A stretch of 64,000 nt of DNA from CAVTND01 sp963735955 (lineage in GTDB: Bacteria > Pseudomonadota > Gammaproteobacteria > Burkholderiales > Burkholderiaceae_F), in the NCBI GenBank assembly GCA_963735955.1, contig CAVTND010000012.1:186001-250000 (forward strand). The letters run 5' to 3'. A program made the position numbers and the translations under genes. The notes under the pieces were generated by a model. That model saw only the letters and a program-made list of their open reading frames with translations. It made no database searches and had not been told where the DNA came from. Positions 46,183-56,224 of the stretch are shown piece by piece. How positions within the stretch are numbered: position 1 is the first letter of the stretch; each line of letters begins with the position of its first letter.

Positions 46183-48452
46183 ATGCTGCTTTCGATGCAG
46201 CTGCGATCGTGTTTGGCGATTGCAGTGCTTGCTCTTGCTTCCGGAGTGCCCGTCGCGTGGCGCGGCACAGGCCTCGCCACGGTAACGCCCGCACCCCCGG
46301 CGCAAAACGCCGCAACCGGCGCCGCGGCGACCGAAGATCGGCCTCGTGCTGTCGGGCGGCGGCGCGCGCGGCGCCGCCCACATCGGCGTGCTCAAGGTGC
46401 TCGAGGAGTTGCGAGTCCCGGTCGACTTCATCGCCGGCACCAGCATGGGATCGATCGTCGGCGGCTCCTACGCCTCCGGTATGCCGGTAGCCGAAATGGA
46501 AAAGGCCGTCGCGAATATCACGACCGAGAAGCTCTTTACCGACAACCCTCCGCGCCAGGATTCGCCGATGCGGATCAAGGCGGACGACTTCCTGCCGCTC
46601 GCCGCGCCGCAGTTCGGCGTCGGCCGGGACGGGCTGACGTTGCCGAAGGGAGTGATCAGCGGCGTCGCGCTCGAAGGCGAGTTGCGCCAGCTGGTCAAGC
46701 TCCGTGGCTTTCGCAAATTCGACGAGCTGCCGATTCCGTTTCGCGCGATCGCGACCAATCTCGGCAACGGTCAGATGTTCGTGTTCGATCGCGGCGAGCT
46801 GCCGATGGCGATGCGCGGCAGCATGGCGGTGCCGGGGCTGGTGGCTCCGCTCAATTTCGACGGCACGCTGCTGGTCGACGGCGGTCTGGTGCGCAACCTG
46901 CCCGTCGATGTCGCGCGCAGTATGGGCGCCGACATCATCATCGCGGTCAACCTCGGCACGCCGCTGCTGAAGCCTGACCAGATCCAGGGGCTGTTCGGGG
47001 TGTCGATGCAGATGATCAACATCCTGACCGAGCAGAACGTCGGGATCTCGCTCGGTCAGCTCAGCGTCGACGATGTTCTGATCCTGCCCGAGCTCGGCGA
47101 GTTCTCGGCCGGCGACTTCGACAATCTGCTCAAGACCGTGCCGATCGGTGAGGCCGCGGCGCGCAAGGTCGCCGACAAGCTGCAAGCGGTATTCGTTGCC
47201 GCCGGTCGAGTACGCCTCGCTGCGCCTGCGGCAGTCGGTTCCGGAGTCGAAGCCGAGCTCCGCCGCTCGACGCGATCGTTGTCGCCGGCAACAAGCGCGT
47301 GAATCAGGAGGTGATCGTCGGCTCGATGGAGACGGAAGTCGGCAAGCCGATCGACCAGAACGTGCTGGATCTCGACATGCGCCGCATCTACGGGCGCGGT
47401 GATTTCGAGTCCGTGCGACCGGAGGTGCGCGAGGACGAGGGCACGCGAGACGCTGGTCGTCAACGTGACCGAAAAGTCGTGGGGACCGCGACTACGTCCG
47501 CTTCGGCCTGCAGCTCGAAGCCGACCTCGGCCATCAGGCGCGCTTCGACCTGCTCGCTTCATTCCGCAACACCTGGATGAACAGTTACGGCGCCGAGTGG
47601 CGCAACGACATCTCGCTCGGCAACACAGTCGCCTGGGTGAGCAGTTTCTATCAGCCGCTGTCGGAGCGACAGTACTTCTTCGTCGAGCCGCGCATTCTCT
47701 ACAGCAACACGCCGTTCGACGTCTACGTCGACAACCAGAAGGTGGCCGAACTGCGCGATCAGGTCTATGGCGCCGGCATCGACTTCGGCGCCAACTTCGT
47801 CGAATACGGCGACGCCCGCATCGGCTACTACTACGGGCGTCGCAAGTTCACGCTGGAATCGGGGCCACTGTTTGTGCCGCCCGACGAAGGTATCAAGGTC
47901 GGCCTGCTGCGCGCAGGCCTTCCGCATCGATCAGCTCGACAGCGTGAGCTTCACCCGCTCCGGCTACTTCCTGTCGGGCTCGATGGTGGTCTCGGACTCC
48001 GCGCTCGGCGCCAGCGAGAACTACGACAAGTACGAGCTGCAGGGACGAACCGCCTGAGCTTCGGCCGACACTCGCTGCAGTTCGTCTGTGCGCGGTGGCG
48101 GCTCGATCGGCGACAACGCGATACCCGACTATGCGAATTTCCAGCTCGGTGGCTTCCTCAACATGTCCGGCTATGCGCAGGCGCAGCTGCTCGGGCCGCG
48201 CTTCATCTACGGTCGCGATCGGCTACCAGGCGCGGCTGCGCGAGATTCCGTTGCTCGAAGGCATTTACGCCGGGCTGGCGTTCGAGGCGGCGCGGATGCC
48301 GCAGCTCGTCTCAGCAGAACCCGAAGTCGAGCTACATGACCGGCACGGTCTACGGCGCCGTCGATACGCCGCTCGGGGTGCTCTACCTCGGCTACGGCTA
48401 CTCGGACCCCGACAACAGTTCGATCTACCTGTACCTGGGCAAGCCGTTCTGA
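46183..48452 (+). CDS. Patatin-like type Vd autotransporter, frameshifted
   Basis: About 750 residues. Signal peptide from ATG 46183 (SCLAIAVLALASGVPVA). Patatin domain: GLVLSGGGARGAAHIGVLKVL (oxyanion loop), catalytic Ser in GTSMGSIVGG and Asp in VDGGLVRNLP. A POTRA-like segment follows (AIVVAGNKRVNQEVIVGSM), then a 16-strand-type barrel of the BamA/surface-antigen class (FGLQLEADLGHQARFDL, RKFTLESGPLF, LGYGYSDPDNSSIYLYLGKPF with a C-terminal Phe). This is the PlpD-like layout, a lipase secreted through its own barrel. Frame breaks near 46335, 47210, 47450, 47490, 47925, 48050, 48110, 48230 and 48310. The Phe-ended barrel is complete. Confidence 0.78.
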
Positions 48453-48464
48453 GTCGACTGCGCC

Positions 48465-50005
48465 TCACGCCTCGCGCAGCGCGCGCCGGTACTGGATCGC
48501 CTCGGCGACGTGCTGCGTTTCGAGGCGCTCCGACCCCGGCGAGATCGGCGATCGTGCGCGCGACCTTCAGCACGCGGTGGTAGGCACGCGCAGACCAGCC
48601 GAGTCGGACGCTGGCCGCGTGCAGCAGTTTCTGCACCGGCTCGTCGAGCATGCAGACTTCCTCGAGTTCGGCACCCTGCAAGTGATCATTTATCTTCGCC
48701 CTGCCGTGCGATCGCACCGGTCGTAGGCACGTACGCACGCGTTCGGCCACAAAGCGCGTCGGTTCGCCATCCGGCATTGCCGTCAGCACTTCGTCCGGCA
48801 GCGACGAGACCTCGACCCGCATGTCGATGCGATCGAGCAGCGGCCCGGAGATGCGGTCCTGATAGCGCGAGATCATGTCGGGGGTGCAGCGGCACGCGAT
48901 GCTGGCGATGGCCGTAGATAGCCGCAGGGGCAGGGATTCATCGCGCCAACCAGCTGGAAGCGCGCCGGGAAGTCGACCTGGCGCGCGGCGCGCGAGACCG
49001 TGATCTGGCCCGATTCGAGCGGTTGCCGCAGGGTTTCAAGCACGCGGCGATCGAACTCAGGCAACTCGTCCAGAAACAGCACGCCGAGGTGCGCGAGCGA
49101 TATCTCGCCCGGCATCGGCGGGTTGCCGCCGCCGGTCAGGGCCACGGCACTCGCCGTGTGGTGCGGCGAACGGAAGATGCGGGTGGCCCAGCGCTGCGGC
49201 GCGAACTGACCGACGAGGCTGAGGACGGCGGCTGATTCAAGGGCCTCGTCGGTAGTCATCGGCGGCAGGATGCCGGCGAAAGCGTTGGGCGAGCATGGTC
49301 TTGCCGGTGCCCGGCGGGCCAACCATCAGGACACTGTGGCCGCCGCTGGCTGCGATCTCCAGCGCACGTTTGCCGGCGAGCTGGCCCTTGACGTCGAACA
49401 GATCCGGATAGGTGGGCGGCGTCAGGCGCACCATGGCCTGATGCTCGACGATGCGCCGTGCGCTTGCATCGCCGGCCTCGGCGCGCAGGTGCTCGACCAC
49501 CTGCAGCAGCGAGCGGGCCGGAAAGATCGGCGTGCCGCCCACCAGCGCGGCTTCGTCCGCACTCTCGTCAGGGACAACGAAGCCGCGGCGTCGGACCTGT
49601 TGAATGCTCCGAGCGCGCCACGGCGAACGCCATCGCCAGAGTGCCGCGTACCGGCCTCAGTTCGCCGGTCAGCGAGAGCTCGCCGACGAATTCGTACTGG
49701 TCGAGCGTGCGCATCGGCATCTGGCCGGTCGCCGCCAGGATGCCGAGGGCGATCGGCAGATCGAAGCGACCGGACTCCTTCGGCAGGTCAGCCGGCGCCA
49801 GATTGACGGTGATGCGGCGGCTCGGAAAGTCGAAGCGGCTGGTCTGCAGCGCCGCCCGCACGCGTTCGCGCGACTCGCGCACTTCGGCGTCGGGCAGTCC
49901 AACCAGCGTGAAGGACGGCAGGCCGTTGGCGAGGTGGACCTCGACCGTGACCTGCGGCGCGTACATGCCAGCCAGGCCGCGGGTTCGGACGATGGCAAGC
50001 GACAT
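48465..50005 (-). CDS. comM: ComM/YifB AAA+ Mg-chelatase-family protein, frameshifted
   Basis: About 510 residues. N-terminal MSLAIVRTRGLAGMYAPQVTVEVHL and GLPSFTLVGLPDAEVRESRERV, Lon-like domain; Walker A MVGPPGTGKTMLAQR; Walker B VLFLDELPEF; then ALRQPLESGQITVSRA, MNPCPCGY, YQDRISGPLLDRIDMRVEV and C-terminal RAYHRVLKVARTIADLAG. ComM is a hexameric helicase that aids branch migration of incoming DNA in natural transformation. Breaks near 49590, 49270, 48905, 48690 and 48530 separate the pieces. Convergent with the patatin gene, 12 bp apart. Confidence 0.83.
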
Positions 50006-50209
50006 GTCGACGGCCGTCTGGTGACGCGGAAGGTGCGCGATTCTATCGACGCTGTCAGCTTCGGCCGTCCGCTTCGGGCTCGTCGGACCCGCGAAAAATG
50101 GTGTGTTTGGCCCCATATTTGCTTGGGTCGAGCGCACCTCTCGTGTCACCATTGCAATTCCGTATGCTGTCCAAGGGCTGCACCGAGCTGCCCTGGATCG
50201 AGACCTGCC

Positions 50210-51142
50210 TTGTTTTCCATACTGTTCGGCGTGATTGTCGTGTTCGTGCTGGGCGGGTTGTATGCCTGGGCGCGGCACCGCGCGGAGCGACTCCGACGGG
50301 AAGCCGCTGAACGCGAGCACGCCGCCATGGCGGTGATGCTTTCGGGCAGCAAGTCAGCCGACGCCGCGTCCGCACGCAAGCCTGCCGCCGCAGCAGAACC
50401 TGCGTTTGATCTTGCCGCCGAGATTCGTGCGGCTCACCAGCAGGCCGGCACGCTGCCGTTGAATGAGGGCGCCGCATCGGTGGACGAAGGACGGGTGCGC
50501 GACTTGCCGCCGATTGATTACGACCAGGCTGGCCCTTGGCTTCGCGCGAACTGAGTCCCGCGGAAGATGCTGCGGCCGGACTCGATCCGATCGAGGATCT
50601 GATCTCCCAGATCATGGTCGACGATTCCGGACGACCGTCGGCAAATGCCAGGAGTTCGGCTCCCGCACGTCCGCAGCCCAAGCCCGCAGAAGCGGCGATC
50701 GCTGCGCCACGCGACCACTCCTGCTCGGATTCAATGGCCAAGGTCCCGCTGCGCGAACTCGTGCTGGCCTGGTACGAGTCGCGCGGCTACCGCGGTGTGC
50801 CGGCGTCGCCGGCTGTGTGGCCGATTGAACTCGTGCTGCGTCATCGCGACGATGCCGCGCGCGCCTATGCGTTCGTCGTGCAGAACGACAATGTCTCGGT
50901 CGATCGCATCACAGCGCTGATCGAGCAGGCGCGCGAGATCGGCATGCATGCGCGTAGCGGTGATCGCCGAGGCGGGCTATGAAAGGGGTGCGAAGGAAAT
51001 TGCCAAGCGCCGCAGCGTGCGCTTGATCGATCGCGCCGACGATGGACGCCGAACTGGCCGACCTGCAACTCGAAACCGCCGCCAAGATCATCGCGGTCGC
51101 GCGCAAGCGGGCAATTCGTCGGAAGCCTCGGCGGCGGCCTGA
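50210..51142 (+). CDS. Membrane-anchored Mrr/restriction-endonuclease-like protein, frameshifted
   Basis: Tentative single gene of ~310 residues. TTG 50210 opens a membrane helix (LFSILFGVIVVFVLGGLYAWA) and a charged segment (RHRAERLRREAAEREHAAM), then a low-complexity acidic/Ala linker. After a shift near 50540 comes SRELSPAEDAAAGLDPIEDL, and from ~50740 a domain VPLRELVLAWYESRGYRGV...AYAFVVQNDNVSVDRITALIEQAREIG...VAVIAEAGYERGAKEIAKRRSVRLID. The helix-strand order and late V-R-L-I-D resemble the Mrr-type PD-(D/E)XK fold, but the QxK core is degenerate (VVQND). More breaks near 50948 and 51040. Function unknown; divergent from comM and facing ubiK. Confidence 0.45.
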
Positions 51143-51200
51143 GCTTTCGTCAGTAGTCCCGCGCGACGTCCTGCCGGAATCGTCGCCGCGCCAGGCCCAC

Positions 51201-51437
51201 TCAGCGGCTTTCCTTTTCCAGCGCAGCGAGGCGCTGCTCGAGTTCTTCAAGCTGGGCGCGCGCCCGCGCGAGCACCTTTGTCTGGGTGTCGAATTCCTCG
51301 CGCGTCACCAGCTCGAGACGCGCGAACTGCTGCGTCAACAGCGCCTTCAGATTCTTCTGCAGGTCGGCCGCCGGCGTCTGCGCGAGCAGCGCCGTCAGAC
51401 GCGCCTGCAGCTCATCGAGAAACGACAGCTTGTCCAT
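51201..51437 (-). CDS. ubiK: Ubiquinone biosynthesis accessory factor UbiK
   Basis: 78 residues: MDKLSFLDELQARLTALL, then AADLQKNLKALLTQQFARLELVTREEFDTQ and a C-terminal coiled coil KVLARARAQLEELEQRLAALE. This is the BMFP/YqiC family, a small trimeric protein that binds UbiJ and lipids and supports aerobic ubiquinone synthesis. Position beside torF-glnK-amt and near comM is conserved in betaproteobacteria. Intact frame. Confidence 0.9.
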   Translation of the reverse strand: MDKLSFLDELQARLTALLAQTPAADLQKNLKALLTQQFARLELVTREEFDTQTKVLARARAQLEELEQRLAALEKESR

Positions 51438-51533
51438 GCAAAGCGAGCGGGGTAACCGAGACCAGGTGCGGGCGGGGTCAGTCTAGCAGTGCAGGTTTGC
51501 GAGCCTTCCGGACGGGTCAAGAGCGGGCGTCGG

Positions 51534-51550
51534 TGCACCACAAAGGTGCA
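51534..51550. promoter_or_regulatory. Perfect NtrC binding site
   Basis: TGCACCACAAAGGTGCA is an exact match to the NtrC consensus TGCACC-N5-GGTGCA. It lies 63 bp upstream of the sigma-54 -24 element, in the usual enhancer range, and 131 bp before torF. Confidence 0.8.
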
Positions 51551-51612
51551 TCTTGGGACCATTTCCAACTCGGCACGCACCGTTCGCAGGCGAATCTGGC
51601 GGCAAAAGCGGC

Positions 51613-51628
51613 TGGCACACAAGTTGCG
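51613..51628 (+). promoter_or_regulatory. Sigma-54 promoter of torF-glnK-amt
   Basis: TGGCACACAAGTTGCG has GG and GC dinucleotides with the required 10-bp spacing and 11 or more matches to the -24/-12 consensus. Predicted start near 51639, about 43 bp before the torF ATG. With the NtrC site upstream, nitrogen-limitation control is very likely. Confidence 0.8.
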
Positions 51629-51681
51629 TGAATGGTCACCGAGCTCTTGCTCGTCTGACTTTGACCTGAAAGGACACCGCA

Positions 51682-52493
51682 ATGAAAAAAGCGCTGCTCG
51701 CCGCGTCGGTAGCTGCTGTCTTGCGCACTGCCCGTACCGCCATGGCCCAGACACCGGCCCCCGCTCCGGCCGCCAAGGCGGAGCCTGACTACACCCTCAC
51801 CGCCAACGTCGGCCTGTTCTCCGACTACCGGTTCCGTGGCTTCACGCAGACCGACTACCAACCCGCGATCCAGGGCGGATTCGACTTCGCCCACAAGTCC
51901 GGCTTCTACCTCGGCAACTGGAACTCGAACGTTTCGTCGGCGCTCTACAACGGCGCGCCGATCGAGATGGACTTCTACGGCGGCTACAAGCACGCGTTCG
52001 GCGATTTCGGTCTCGATGTCGGCGCGCATCTATTACTACTACCCGGGCACCGGCGAGTACAACCCGGCCTTCGAGGCCGAAGAACTTCGAGGCCTACATC
52101 GGCGGCTCGTGGGGTCCGCTGTCGGTCAAGTATTTCTACTCGTTCACCGACTTCTTCGGACTGAGCAGCTCGGCACTCGGCTTGCCCGGCAATATCAACA
52201 CCAAGGGTTCGCAGTACGTCGACTTCGCGTTCTCCTATCCGTTCGAGGGAACGGCTTCGGCATCAACGCCCACGCCGGCTACCAGAACGTCAAGAACTAC
52301 GAACAGCTGGGCGGACCGAAGAGACATCGTCTGGGACTACAAGGTCGGCGGCACCTAGGACATGGATCGGGCTGGATCTTCGGACTGGCCTGGGTCGGCA
52401 CCAGCGAGAAGAACTTCTTCATGACGGCCGAGAATCCTCCCGAAGGCGCTGGCAAGTCGAGCGTCCTGTGCCTACGTCACCAAGACGTTCTGA
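51682..52493 (+). CDS. TorF-family putative porin, frameshifted
   Basis: ~270 residues. Signal peptide MKKALLAASVAAVL...AMAQT, then YTLTANVGLFSDYRFRGFTQTDYQPAIQGGFDF, a typical TorF N-terminal block, followed by amphipathic barrel strands (GFYLGNWNSNVSSALY, EMDFYGGYKHAFGDF) and a C-terminus that reads AYVTKTF when joined. Frame breaks near 52028, 52085, 52245, 52320, 52358 and 52465. It should form an outer-membrane channel; genes of this family commonly precede glnK-amtB and it is the first gene under the sigma-54 promoter. AAAGGA ribosome site before ATG 51682. Confidence 0.78.
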
Positions 52494-52506
52494 CAGGGCA
52501 CCCTTC

Positions 52507-52844
52507 ATGAAACTCATCACAGCCATCATCAAGCCGTTCAAGCTTGACGAGGTGCGTGAGGCCCTGAGCGGCGTTGGCGTTCAGGGCATCACGGTCACCG
52601 AGGTCAAGGGCTTCGGACGGCAGAAGGGCCACACGGAGCTGTATCGCGGCGCCGAGTACGTGGTCGACTTCCTGCCCAAGGTGAAGATCGAGGCCGCCGT
52701 GGCGGACGACATCGTCGAGCGCGCAATCGAGGCGATCGAGGCTCGGCGCGCACCGGCAAGATCGGCGACGGCAAGATCTTCGTCTATGACCTCGAGCAGG
52801 TCGTCCGCATCCGAACCGGCGAAACCGGCAAGGACGCTCTCTAA
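52507..52844 (+). CDS. glnK: P-II nitrogen regulatory protein, one frameshift
   Basis: 112 residues. MKLITAIIKPFKLDEVREAL, GITVTEVKGFGRQKGHTELYRGAEYVVDFLPK contains the T-loop with the uridylylated Tyr51, and after a shift near 52742 the C-terminal block RTGKIGDGKIFVYDLEQVVRIRTGETG completes the fold. P-II proteins sense ATP/ADP and 2-oxoglutarate and block Amt channels when nitrogen is plentiful. The next gene is amt, the standard GlnK-AmtB pairing. Start 13 bp after the torF stop. Confidence 0.9.
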
Positions 52845-52864
52845 CCCGATGTTAGGAGCCAAAC

Positions 52865-54645
52865 ATGAAGAAACTGTTATCGATCTGGGCAGCTCCTGAC
52901 GCTGCTCGGGGTGTTGCTGCACCCGTCAGGCGGCGACGCACTGCCGGTGGCGATCACGTTCGAACTCGACAAGGCCGACCTGTCGGACGCTGCGCTCAAG
53001 GCGATGGTGCCGCAGCAGAGCAGGCCAAGGCTACGGCGGGCAGTCGGATCCTCGTGTCGGGTTTTACCGAATGTCGGGGAGCGCCCGCATAACGACGAAC
53101 TGGCCAAGAAACGGGCGCTTACCGTGCGCGACGCGCTGCTCAAGGCGGGTCTCCCGTCAGGCAGATCCTCCTCGTCAGGCCCGCGGCGAGGATGAAGGAG
53201 GGCGATCCGTCCAAGGCACGCCACGTCGAGATATCGCTGCTCGCGCCGGGCGCTGCGGAGCCGGCCGCCGACAAGCTGCTCGCTGCCGATGCGCCCAAGG
53301 ATGCGCCGAAGCCGCCCAAGATCAACAAGGGCGACACGGCGTTCATGTACGCCGCCACGATCATGGTCATCCTGATGACCATTCCCGGGCTGGCGCTGTT
53401 CTACGGCGGGCTGGTGCGCTCGAAGAACATGCTGTCGGTGCTGATGCAGGTGTTCGTGACCTTCTCGCTGATCTCGGTGCTGTGGGTCATCTACGGCTAC
53501 TCGCTGGCGTTTTCGGGCGGCACCGCCGTTCTTCGGGGGCTTCTCGAAGATGTTCCTCTCGCGGCGTGACTCCGGAATCGGCCGGGGCCACTTTCAGCAA
53601 GGACATCTACATTCCCGAGCTGATGTTCGTGGCGTTCCAGTGCACGTTCGCGGCCATCACCTGCGCGCTGATCGTCGGCGCCTATGCCGAGCGGATGAAG
53701 TTCTCCGCGGTGCTGCTGTTCATGGTGATCTGGTTCACGTTCAGCTACCTGCCGATGGCGCACATGGTCTGGTACTGGGACGGCCCGGACGCGATCAAGG
53801 ACCAGGCCACGCTCGACGCGGTTACGGCGACTGCCGGCTGGCTGTGGGCCAAGGGCGCGCTCGACTTCGCCGGCGGCACGGTCGTGCACATCAACGCCGG
53901 TGTCGCCGGCCTGGTGGCGGCCTACGTGCTCGGCAAGCGGATCGGCTACGGCAAGGAATCGATGGCGCCGCACAGCCTGACGCTGACGATGGTCGGCGCC
54001 GCGCTGCTGTGGGTCGGCTGGTTCGGCTTCAATGCCGGCTCCAACCTCGAAGCCAACGGCGTGGCGGCGCATGGCCTTCGTCAACACGCTGCTCGCCACG
54101 GCCGCCGCGGTGCTGACGTGGATGTTCGCCGAGTGGATGGTCAAGGGCAAGCCGTCGATGCTGGGTGCCGCGTCCGGTGCCGTCGCCGGTCTGGTGGCGA
54201 TCACGCCGGCCTGCGGCTTCGTCGGCATCATCGGCGCACTGGTCATCGGTATCGCCGCCGGCGCTGCTCTGCTTCTGGGGCGTGACCGGCCTGAAGAAGA
54301 TGCTGAAGGTGCGGACGATGCACTCGACGTGTTCGGCGTGCACGGCGTCGGCGGCATCGTCGGTGCGCTGCTGACCGGCGTGTTCGCCGCGCCGTCACTC
54401 GGCGGCGTCGGCATCTGCAACTACATCACCAACAAGTGCGGCGATCCGGCCGACTTCCCGGGCATCGGTGCGCAGGTCTGGATCCAGTTCCAGGCGGTGC
54501 TGACTGCGGTCATGCTGTCGGCGCGTGGTGTCGCTTCGTGGCGCTGATGATCGTCAAGATGATCATCGGCCTGCGTGTCACCGAGGAAGAGGAGCGCGAA
54601 GGTCTGGATACGACGTATCACGGCGAATCCGCCTACAAGATGTAA
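52865..54645 (+). CDS. amtB: Ammonium transporter with N-terminal OmpA-like domain, frameshifted
   Basis: About 590 residues, ~150 more than a usual Amt. After a signal-like MKKLLSIW... comes an OmpA-like domain at about 25-125: VAITFELDKADLSDAALKAMV, VSGFT, ELAKKRALTVRDALLKAGL, SKARHVEISLL. An Ala/Pro linker leads into the channel: TIPGLALFYGGLVRSKNML, the QCTFAAITCALIVGAYAERMKF block, GTVVHINAGVAGLV, LTMVGAALLWVGWFGFNAGS, and DALDVFGVHGVGGIVGALLTG with the twin-His region. Breaks near 52900, 53020, 53070, 53160, 53535, 54070, 54275 and 54525, but 53192-53535 is one open frame joining the OmpA tail to the first Amt helices. Third gene of the NtrC operon. Confidence 0.8.
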
Positions 54646-54690
54646 TGATTTCCTAGCGCGCCGGCGGCTCGCAGGCCCCGGCGATTTCAA

Positions 54691-54716
54691 CGGGCGCTCC
54701 ATGCGCCCGTTTTTCT
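54691..54716 (+). terminator. Intrinsic terminator after amt
   Basis: CGGGCGC (54691-54697) and GCGCCCG (54703-54709) form a perfect 7-bp stem with a TCCAT loop, followed at once by TTTTTCTT. It lies 45 bp after the amt stop and closes the nitrogen operon. Confidence 0.85.
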
Positions 54717-54869
54717 TCGCTCGCTTGCAGGGCGACGCGCTTGGCAATGACGCTGGCGTGTGGCCGGTGCCGCGCCCCGCCGCGACTCGAGTTCGCAGAG
54801 TCGCCCGCGCTACACTGCCCGCCCCATGGCCTCCCGGGCAGATTCCTGCGCCGGTCAAGCGAGCGCACT

Positions 54870-56209
54870 GTGCAGCAAGCCGCTGTTCCCGTTCTCGCGG
54901 CCGCCCAGGCCGGTCCGCTGCTGGAGCTCGAGCAACGCATCGTCGACGCGCTGCCGGCGATCGAGCGCTGGTTCCGCCTGCAATGGCAGGACCACACGCC
55001 GCCTTTCTACGGCTCGGTCGATCTGCGCAACGCCGGCTTCAAGCTCGCGCCGGTCGACATGAACCTGTTTCCCGGCGGGTTCAACAATCTGTCGGAAGAG
55101 ATGCTGCCGTGCGCGGTCCAGGCCGCGCAATCGGCGATCGAGCGGCTGTGTCCGGATGCGCGCAACCTGCTGCTGGTTCCGGAGCGGCATACCCGCAACC
55201 AGTTCTACCTGACCAACGTCGCGCGCCTGGTGCGCATCCTGCGCCAGACCGGCCTCGAGGTGCGGATCGGTTCGCTCGCGGACGACTTGCACGAGCCGAC
55301 GCGCATCTAGCTGCCCGACGGCGAAGCGCTGACGATGGAGCCGCTGGTTCGCAACGGGGAGCGAGCTCGGCGTGGCCGGATTTCGCGCCCTGCGCGATCC
55401 TGCTCAACAACGATCTGTCGGCCGGCATTCCGCCGATTCTGCGCGGGCTGGAGGATCAGGTTCTGGTACCGCCGCTGCAGGCGGGCTGGGCGGTGCGGCG
55501 CAAGTCGAATCACTTTGCGGCCTATGACGTCGTCGCCGGCGAGTTCGCGCAGCTGATCGACATCGATCCGTGGCTGATCAATCCGTTCTTCGGCCGTTGC
55601 GGCGAAGTCAATTTCCACGAGCGCGCCGGTGAAGAGTGCCTGGCGAGCAATGTCGACTTCGTGCTCGACAAGATGCGCGACAAGTATCGCGAGCACGGCA
55701 TCGACGAACAGCCCTACGTCGTCGTCAAGGCCGATGCCGGCACCTACGGCATGGGCGTGATGACTGTCAAGGATGCGACCGAAGTGCGTGGTCTGAATCG
55801 CAAGCAGCGCAACAAGATGTCGGTGGTCAAGGAGGGCCTCGAGGTGCATGAGGTCATCATCCAGGAGGGCGTGCCGACCATGGAAGTCGTCGACGGTGCG
55901 GTCGCCGAGCCGGTCGTCTACATGATCGACCGGTATGTGGTCGGCGGCTTCTATCGCGTGCACACCGAACGCGCACGCGATGAGAACCTCAACGCACCCG
56001 GAATGCAGTTTGCGCCGCTGCCGTTCGCCGGCAGCTGCAACCTGCCCGACTTTGCGCGGCAAGGCGGGCGACAGCGCAGCCAATCGCTTCTACGCCTACG
56101 GCGTGGTCGCCCGGCTGGCGTTGCTCGGCGGCCGCGGTCGAACTCGAGCGCACCGCGAACCGCGTGGCCGGTGTCCGCAGCGCCGGTTGCGGCCGCGATC
56201 GCCGGCTGA
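54870..56209 (+). CDS. gshA: Glutamate-cysteine ligase (ATP-grasp type), frameshifted
   Basis: ~440 residues of the Acidithiobacillus-type glutamate-cysteine ligase. GTG 54870; then GPLLELEQRIVDALPAIERWF, PPFYGSVDLRNAGFKLAPVD, NLFPGGFNNL, VPERHTRNQFYL, IPPILRGLEDQVLVPPLQAGW, NPFFGRCGEVNF, VVVKADAGTYGMGVMTV and VVYMIDRYVVGGFYRVHTE. It joins glutamate and cysteine, the first step of glutathione synthesis. An in-frame TAG near 55308 and shifts near 55365 and 56065-56130 break it. It ends about 15 bp before gshB. Confidence 0.83.
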
Positions 56210-56224
56210 GTCCAGGTACACGGC

